Part shown: positions 57,284 through 64,000 of the stretch, in pieces
Layout of the letters: each line of letters begins with the position of its first letter
How positions within the stretch are numbered: position 1 is the stretch's first letter
DNA from: Archivesica marissinica
Lineage: Eukaryota > Mollusca > Bivalvia > Venerida > Vesicomyidae
Direction of reading: 5' to 3'
Assembly (NCBI GenBank): GCA_014843695.1
Contig: CM026391.1
Location: 22,537,518 to 22,601,517, forward strand
DNA: 64,000 bases
Program-made: the position numbers and the translations under genes
Notes under the pieces: model-generated
The model's input: the letters and a program-made list of their open reading frames with translations, nothing else
What the model was told of the DNA's origin: nothing
Database searches by the model: none

Positions 57284-59125
57284 GTCGGTGCGTTACAGTG
57301 TCAGTGCATTACAGTGTCGGTGCAATATAGTGTCGGTGCAATACAGTGTCAGTGCAATACAGTGTCGGTGCATTACAGTGTCAGTGTGTTACAGTGTCAG
57401 TACGTTACAGTGTCGGTGCAATATAGTGTCGGTGCAATACAGTGTCGGTGCTTTACAGTGTCAGTGTGTTACAGTGTCAGTACGTTACAGTGTCGGTGCA
57501 ATATAGTGTCGGTGCAATACAGTGTCGGTGCTTTACAGTGTCGGTGCAATATAGTGTCGGTGCAATACAGTGTCGGTGCTTTACAGTGTCAGTGTGTTAC
57601 AGTGTCAGTACGTTACAGTGTCGGTGCAATATAGTGTCGGTGCGTTACAGTGTCGGTGCAATATAGTGTCGGTGCAATACAGTGTCAGTGCGTTACAGTG
57701 TCAGTGCTTTACAGTGTCGGTGCGTTACAGTGTCGGTGCAATATAGTGTCGGTGCAATACAGTGTCGGTGCGTTACAGTGTCGGTGCGTTACAGTGGCAG
57801 TGCATTAGAGTGTTAGTGCATTACAGTGTTAGTACGTTACAGTGTCTGCGCTTTACAGTGTCAGTGCATTACAGTGTCTGCGCTTTACAGTGTCAGTGCA
57901 TTACAGTGTCGGTGCAATATAGTGTCGGTGCAATACAGTGTCGGTGCGTTACAGTGTCAGTACGTTACAGTGTCTGTGCTTTACAGTGTCGGTGCTTTAC
58001 AGTGTCAGTGCGTTACGGTGTCGGTGCTTTACAGTGTCGGTGCGTTACAGTGTCAGTGCATTACAGTGTCAGTGCGTTACAGTGTCAGTGCGTTACAGTG
58101 TCAGTGCATTACAGTGTCAGTACGTTACAGTGTCGGTGCTTTACAGTGTCGGTGCTTTACAGTGTCGGTGCGATACAGTGTCAGTACGTTACAGTGTCAG
58201 TACGTTACAGTACGTTACAGTGTCGGTGCGTTACAGTGTCAGTACGTTACAGTGTCGGTGCGTTACAGTGTCGGTGCGTTACAGTGTCGGTGCGTTACAG
58301 TGTCAGTGCATTACAGTGTCAGTGCGTTACAGTGTCAGTGCGTTACAGTGTCAGTGCGTTACAGTGTCAGTACGTTACAGTGTCAGTACGTTACAGTGTC
58401 AGTACGTTACAGTGTCAGTACGTTACAGTGTCGGTACGTTACAGTGTCGGTGCGTTACAGTGTCAGTACGTTACAGTGTCGGTGCGTTACAGTGTCAGTG
58501 CATTACAGTGTCAGTGCGTTACAGTGTCAGTGCATTACAGTGTCAGTACGTTACAGTGTCGGTGCTTTACAGTGTCGGTGTGTTACAGTGTCAGTACGTT
58601 ACAGTGTCGGTGCGTTACAGTGTCAGTACGTTACAGTGTCGGTGCGTTACAGTGTCGGTGCATTACAGTGTCAGTGCATTACAGTGTCGGTGCATTACAG
58701 TGTCGGTGCGTTGCAGTGTCAGTGCGTTACAGTGTCAGTACGTTACAGTGTCGGTGCTTTACAGTGTCGGTGCTTTACAGTGTTGGTGCGTTACAGTGTC
58801 AGTACGTTACAGTGTCGGTGCATTACAGTGTCGGTACGTTACAGTGTCGGTGCATTACAGTGTCGGTGCAATACAGTGTCGGTGCATTACAGTGTCGGTG
58901 CATTACAGTGTCGGTGCATTACAGTGTCGGTGCATTGCAGTGTCAGTGCGTTACAGTGTCAGTATGTTACAGTGTCGGTGCGTTACAGTGTCAGTACGTT
59001 ACAGTGTCGGTGCGTTACAGTGTCAGTGCATTACAGTGTCAGTGCATTACAGTGTCAGTGCGTTGCAGTGTCAGTGCGTTACAGTGTCGGTGCGTTACAG
59101 TGTCAGTGCGTTACAGTGTCAGTGC
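57284..59125 (+). repeat. 16-bp minisatellite grown inside a SINE
   Basis: About 114 copies of 'gtgtcagtgcgttaca' with variants (g/a at position 6, tgc/tac, gtta/atta/ctta/aata). The unit corresponds to the SINE-A sequence 'gtgtcggtgctttaca', so the array arose by tandem multiplication of that spot. Long ORFs in three frames are by-products: 48 nt (three units) is a 16-residue period. Confidence 0.95.
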
Positions 59126-59175
59126 GTGCATGTAAAAACCAGAGGAGCCTCTGGAACAGGCTCTGTCTGTATTAC

Positions 59176-59371
59176 AGTGTTTGCCCCAAAGTCTTGGGAC
59201 ACATTTAAATAATTATTAGTGACCCGAATCTTATGTACCATACCGTACGTAATAAATTACCCGATAAATTATTGTGTCCCATTTCTTTGGAACATGAAAA
59301 ATAATTACTATTATTACACAAAATGATAGTGTCCCACTTATTAGGTCCCAAAACTTAGGGTAAATATGACA
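59176..59371. mobile_element. Tc1/mariner-like MITE nested in the SINE
   Basis: Left end 'tacagtgtttgccccaaag' + 'tcttgggaca' and right end 'tgtcccacttattaggtccc' + 'aaaacttagggtaaat' are imperfect inverted repeats. The left TACAGTG start fits a TA-inserting Tc1/mariner-type element. It interrupts the SINE between 'ctgtctgtat' and 'attgcactctcctcc'. Confidence 0.55.
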
Positions 59372-59502
59372 TTGCACTCTCCTCCAAAAACATAAAATGG
59401 CAAATATCTTGAGGAGGCGTTGCTCATCGACAACCGGTAGCGACGATAAATAAATGGAAAGTATACATACAAATGATTGTAGTTATGCTAATTGTATTGC
59501 AG

Positions 59503-59647
59503 TACCATCACAGAGATCCGCACCTGATTGGTGTGTTAACAAGCAGCCATATTAAGCAGGAGCGTGCGCTGTATTACGGTCTGATCGCTGACGGTATACA
59601 TACACATCCTTCCGCTCTCAGGCTAGCACATAGAGTACACCCAAAAG
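59503..59647 (+). CDS. AMDHD2/NagA deacetylase, coding exon 6
   Basis: A 145-nt exon from acceptor (taattgtattgcag|TA) to donor (AAAAG|gtaatt). It encodes 'YHHRDPHLIGVLTSS', 'YYGLIADGIHTHPSALRLAH' and 'RVHPKG'. The His of DGIHTHP (about residue 268) matches the substrate-binding His of NagA. It ends one base into Gly, completed by exon 7. Its last 34 nt plus the donor are the unit of the following 3.6-kb array. Confidence 0.94.
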
Positions 59648-62600
59648 GTAATTAATTGTTTGCCCTCAGGCTAGCACATAGAGTACACCCAAAAGGTAAT
59701 TAAATGTTTGCTCTCAGGCTGGCAAATAGAGTACACCTAAAAGGTAATTAATTGTTTGCTCTCAGGCTAGCACATAGAGTACACCCAAAAGGTAATTAAT
59801 TGTTTGCCCTCAGGCTAGCACATAGAGTACACCCAAAAGGTAATTAAATGTTTGCTCTCAGGCTGGCAAATAGAGTACACCTAAAAGGTAATTAATTGTT
59901 TGCTCTCAGGCTAGCACATAGAGTACACCCAAAAGGTAATTAATTGTTTGCTCTCAGGCTAGCACATAGAGTACACCTAAAAGGTAATTAATTGTTTGCT
60001 CTCAGGCTAGCACATAGAGTACACCTAAAAGGTAATTAATTGTTTGCTCTCAGGCTAGCACATAGAGTACACCCAAAAGGTAATTAATTGTTTGCTCTCA
60101 GGCTAGCACATAGACTACACCCAAAAGGTAATTAAATGTTTGCTGTCAGGCTAGCACATAGAGTACACCCAAAAGGTAATTAATTGTTTGCTGTCAGGCT
60201 AGCACATAGAGTACACCCAAAAGGTAATTAATTGTTTGCTCTCGGGCAAGCACATAGAGTACACCCAAAAGGTAATTAATTGTTTGCTGTCAGGCTAGCA
60301 CATAGAGTACACCCAAAAGGTAATTAATTGTTTGCCCTCAGGGTAGCACATAGAGTACACCCAAAAGGTAATTAATTGTTTGCTGTCAGGCTAGCACATA
60401 GAGTACACCCAAAAGGTAATTAATTGTTTGCCCTCAGGGTAGCACATAGAGTACACACAAAAGGTAATTAATTGTTTGCTGTCAGGGTAGCACATAGAGT
60501 ACACACAAAAGGTAATTAATTGTTTGCTCTCAGGCTGGCACATAGAGTACACCCAAAAGGTAATTAATTGTTTGCTCTCAGGCTGGCACATAGAGTACAC
60601 CCAAAAGGTAATTAATTGTTTGCTGTCAGGCTAGCACATAGAGTACACCCAAACGGTAATTAATTGTTTGCTCTCAGAGTAGCACATAGAGTACACCCAA
60701 AAGGTAATTAATTGTTTGCCCTCAGATTAGCACATAGACTACACCCAAAAGGTAATTAATTGTTTGCTCTCAGACTAGCACATAGAGTACACCCAAAAGG
60801 TAATTAATTGTTTGCCCTCAGACTAGCACATAGACTACACCCAAAAGGTAATTAATTGTTTGTTCTCGGGCTAGCACATAGAGTACACCCAAAAGGTAAT
60901 TAATTGTTTGCTCTCGGGCTGGCACATAGAGTACACCCAAGAGGTAATTAATTGTTTGCTCTCAGACTAGCACATAGAGTACACCCAAAAGGTAATTAAT
61001 TGTTTGCCCTCAGGCTAGCACATAGAGTACACCCAAAAGGTAATTAATTGTTTGCCCTCAGGCTAGCACATAGAGTACACCCAAAAGGTAATTAATTGTT
61101 TGCCCTCAGGCTAGCACATAGAGTACACCCAAAAGGTAATTAATTGTTTGCCCTCAGGCTATCACATAGAGTACATCCAAAAGGTAATTAATTGTTTGCC
61201 CTCAGGCTATCACATAGAGTACATCCAAAAGGTAATTAATTGTTTGCTCTCAGGCTATCACATAGAGTACACCCAAAAGGTAATTAATTGTTTGCTCTCA
61301 GGGTAGCACATAGAGTACACCCAAAAGGTAATTAATTGTTTGCTCTCAGGCTAGCACATAGAGTACACCCAAAAGGTAATTAATTGTTTGCTCTCAGGGT
61401 AGCACATAGACTACACCCAAAAGGTAATTAATTGTTTGCTCTCAGGGTAGCACATAGAGTACACCCAAAAGGTAATTAAATGTTTGCTGTCAGGGTAGCA
61501 TAGAGTACACCCAAAAGGTAATTAATTGTTTGCTGTCAGGGTAGCATAGAGTACATCCAAAAGGTAATTAATTGTTTGCTGTCAGGGTAGCATAGAGTAC
61601 ATCCAAAAGGTAATTAATTGTTTGCTGTCAGGGTAGCATAGAGTACATCCAAAAGGTAATTAATTGTTTGCCCTCAGGCTAGCGCATAGAGTACACCTAA
61701 AAGGTAATTAATTGTTTGCTCTCAGGCTAGCACATAGAGTACACCCAAAAGGTAATTAATTGTTTGCTCTCAGGCTAGCACATAGAGTACACCCAAAAGG
61801 TAATTAATTGTTTGCTCTCAGGCTAGCACATAGAGTACACCCAAAAGGTAATTAATTGTTTGCCCTCAGAGTAGCGCATAGAGTACACCCAAAAGGTAAT
61901 TAATTGTTTGCTGTCAGGGTAGCATAGAGTACACCCAAAAGGTAATTAATTGTTTGCCCTCAGTCTAGCACATAGAGTACACCCAAAAGGTAATTAATTG
62001 TTTGCCCTCAGAGTAGCGCATAGAGTACACCCAAAAGGTAATTAATTGTTTGCCCTCAGGCTAGCACATAGAGTACACCCAAAAGGTAATTAATTGTTTG
62101 TCCTCAGGCTAGCACATAGAGTACACCCAAAAGGTAATTAATTGTTTGCCCTCAGGCTAGCACATAGAGTACACCCAAAAGGTAATTAATTGTTTGCTGT
62201 CAGGCTAGCACATAGAGTACATCCAAAAGGTAATTAATTGTTTGCCCTCAGGCTAGCACATAGAGTACACCCAAAAGGTAATTAATTGTTTGCTCTCAGG
62301 CTAGCACATAGAGTACACCCAAAAGGTAATTAATTGTTTGCTCTCAGGCTAGCACATAGAGTACACCCAAAAGCTAATTAAATGTTTGCTCTCAGACTAG
62401 CGCATAGAGTACACCCAAAAGGTAATTAATTGTTTGCCCTCAGGCTAGCACATAGAGTACACCCAAAAGATAATTAAATGTTTGCTCTCAGACTAGCACA
62501 TAGAGTACACCCAAAAGGTAATTAAATGTTTGCTCTCAGACTAGCACATAGAGTACACCCAAAAGCTAATTAAATGTTTGCTCTCAGACTAGCACATAGA

Positions 62601-63246
62601 GTACACCCAAAAGGTAATTAATTGTTTGCTCTCAGGCTAGCACATAGAGTACACCCAAAAGGTAATTAATTGTTTGCTCTCAGGCTAGCACATAGAGTAC
62701 ACCCAAAAGGTAATTAATTGTTTGCTCTCAGGCTAGCACATAGACTACACCCAAAAGGTAATTAATTGTTTGCTGTCAGGGTAGCATAGAGTACACCCAA
62801 AAGGTAATTAATTGTTTGCTGTCAGGGTAGCATAGAGTACACCCAAAAGGTAATTAATTGTTTGCTCTCAGGCTAGCACATAGAGTACACCCAAAAGGTA
62901 ATTAATTGTTTGCTGTCAGGGTAGCATAGAGTACACCCAAAAGGTAATTAATTGTTTGCTGTCAGGCTAGCACATAGAGTACACCTAAAAGGTAATTAAT
63001 TGTTTGCTCTCAGGCTAGCACATAGAGTACACCCAAAAGGTAATTAATTGTTTGCTCTCAGGCTGGCACATAGAGTACACCCAAAAGGTAATTAATTGTT
63101 TGCTCTCAGAGTAGCACATAGAGTACACCCAAAAGGTAATTAATTGTTTGCTCTCAGAGTAGCACATAGAGTACACCCAAAAGGTAATTAATTGTTTGCC
63201 CTCAGGCTGGCACATAGAGTACACCCAAAAGGTAATTAATTGTTTG
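59614..63246 (+). repeat. 48-bp minisatellite in AMDHD2 intron 6, derived from the exon 6 donor
   Basis: About 75 copies of a 48-bp unit: 'gctctcaggctagcacatag' + 'agtacacccaaaaggtaatt' + 'aattgttt'. The first unit is the real end of exon 6; each later unit carries the last 34 nt of the exon and a donor-like AAAAG|gtaatt. Variants include 'gggtagcatagag' (2-nt deletion), 'caggctggca' and 'cccaaaagct'. Reading through the first unit past the true donor meets TAA within two codons. Confidence 0.97.
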
Positions 63247-63321
63247 CATGGTTTTAACTTAAGAAATGTTTAAGATTAAATTAAACAACATTTTGTGCAT
63301 TACGAGTGCTAAGCAAGTCAT

Positions 63322-63790
63322 TTTAAGTTTAAACTTAAGGAACACAAAGGAGACTTATAAGGAATAAAAGGGAGAAGTTTAAGGAACACAAGGGCGACTT
63401 TTAAGGAATACAAGGGAGAAGTTTAAGGAACACAAGGGAGAAGTTTAATGAACACAAGGGAGACTTTTAAGGAATAAAAGGGAGAAGTTTAAGGAACACA
63501 ATGGAGACTTTTAATGAACACAAGGGAGACTTTTAAGGAATACAAGGGGGAAGTTTAAGGAACACAAGGGAGACGTTTAAGGAATACAAGGGAGAAGTAT
63601 AAGGAACACAGGGAGACGTTTAAGGAATACAAGGGAGAAGTTTAATGACTACAAGGGAGATGATTAAGGAACACAATTTAAAAGAAGACGTGAGAAGTTC
63701 AAGGAATACATGGGAGTAGTATAAGGAACCAAAGGGGGAAGTTTAAGGTACACAATGGGGGAAGTTCAAGGAGCACAGGGGAGGAGTTTG
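63322..63790 (+). repeat. 22-bp purine-rich minisatellite
   Basis: About 20 imperfect copies of 'aaggaacacaagggagaagt' + 'tt', with alternation of 'ggaacaca' and 'ggaataca'. Strongly A/G-biased strand in intron 6 of AMDHD2. Confidence 0.9.
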
Positions 63791-63936
63791 CTAGCTGAGC
63801 CAAGTACTATCTGTATATTTTATGTGGTAAATCTTTTCCATGAGCCCAAAATAAGGTGGTGTTGCATCCCAAGGAGGATCATTTCACATACATCACCCCA
63901 GAAGCTTTATTCCTGAATACTGTACATCTGTTGTAG

Positions 63937-64000
63937 GCTTGGTACTTATAACTGATGCTATATCAGCAATGGGGTTACCAACGGGGGAACATCATCTAGG
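63937..64000 (+). CDS. AMDHD2/NagA deacetylase, coding exon 7 (partial, runs off the window)
   Basis: Acceptor (acatctgttgtag|GC) and an open frame to the window end encoding 'LVLITDAISAMGLPTGEHH'. The Asp of ITDAIS (about residue 290) is the catalytic Asp equivalent of NagA. The window thus covers about 304 of the roughly 400-410 residues expected; the remaining exons lie beyond base 64000. Confidence 0.93.

Larger units (their letters stand above)
57172..59459 (+). mobile_element. SINE-A expanded to 2.3 kb by an internal array and a nested insertion
   Basis: The head (acgctggactcgtaatccag, B box AGTTCGATTC) and body up to 'aggtcatgtgtcggtgc' are SINE-A; so are the parts after the array ('gcatgtaaaaaccagaggag', 'ctctggaacaggctctg') and the tail (ggaggcgttgctcat ... 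gcgacgataaataaa). Between them are the 16-bp array (57284-59125) and a 190-bp insertion at about 59176-59370. A normal copy is about 285 bp. Confidence 0.85.

Noticed and set aside
57762..59212. Three overlapping ORFs of 424-460 codons
   Set aside because: They are frames of the 16-bp array inside a SINE; all three frames stay open equally, which argues against a gene.
59614..63246. CRISPR-like or promoter array of 48-bp units
   Set aside because: No unique spacers; the unit is explained by the end of AMDHD2 exon 6 and its donor.

Overview
This is a metazoan nuclear window: AT-rich, intron-rich, crowded with short tRNA-derived SINEs, MITEs, LINE fragments and very long tandem arrays, with no prokaryotic gene structure. 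The repeat style and an integrated Polinton/Maverick-type element suggest a marine invertebrate, most likely a mollusc. That species guess is inference; nothing here proves it.

Layout. 1-2.7 kb is intergenic, with one possible exon of a membrane protein. 2.7-11.8 kb is a decayed Polinton/Maverick (adintovirus-like) element: a 5'-truncated major capsid protein, packaging ATPase, several small conserved ORFs and an rve integrase on the plus strand, facing a protein-primed family B DNA polymerase on the minus strand. Frameshifts, stops and a 7-bp duplication break most genes, and a 10-bp satellite has grown inside it. 12.1-12.9 kb holds a LINE 3' fragment. 13-27 kb is mostly repeats: SINEs, 39-, 46- and 37-bp minisatellites, a 2.4-kb tetranucleotide array and MITEs. 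Between 27.5 and 37.5 kb, four phase-compatible minus-strand exons build an unrecognised secreted cysteine-rich protein of 152 residues.

41.85-64 kb (the window end) contains seven plus-strand coding exons of an N-acetylglucosamine-6-phosphate deacetylase (AMDHD2/NagA family), with all expected metal and catalytic residues in frame. The gene continues past the window.

Most striking: three introns of this one gene carry minisatellites whose repeat unit is itself an exon-intron boundary of the gene. These are the exon 2 acceptor (41-bp unit), the exon 5 acceptor (64-bp unit, about 20 copies) and the exon 6 donor (48-bp unit, about 75 copies). Two other introns carry a 75-bp satellite (about 71 copies, split by a MITE with TTA target duplication) and a 16-bp array grown inside a SINE. 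Exon 3 is partly duplicated and fused to a SINE tail. The long ORFs in these arrays come from unit lengths or frames without stops and are not considered genes.
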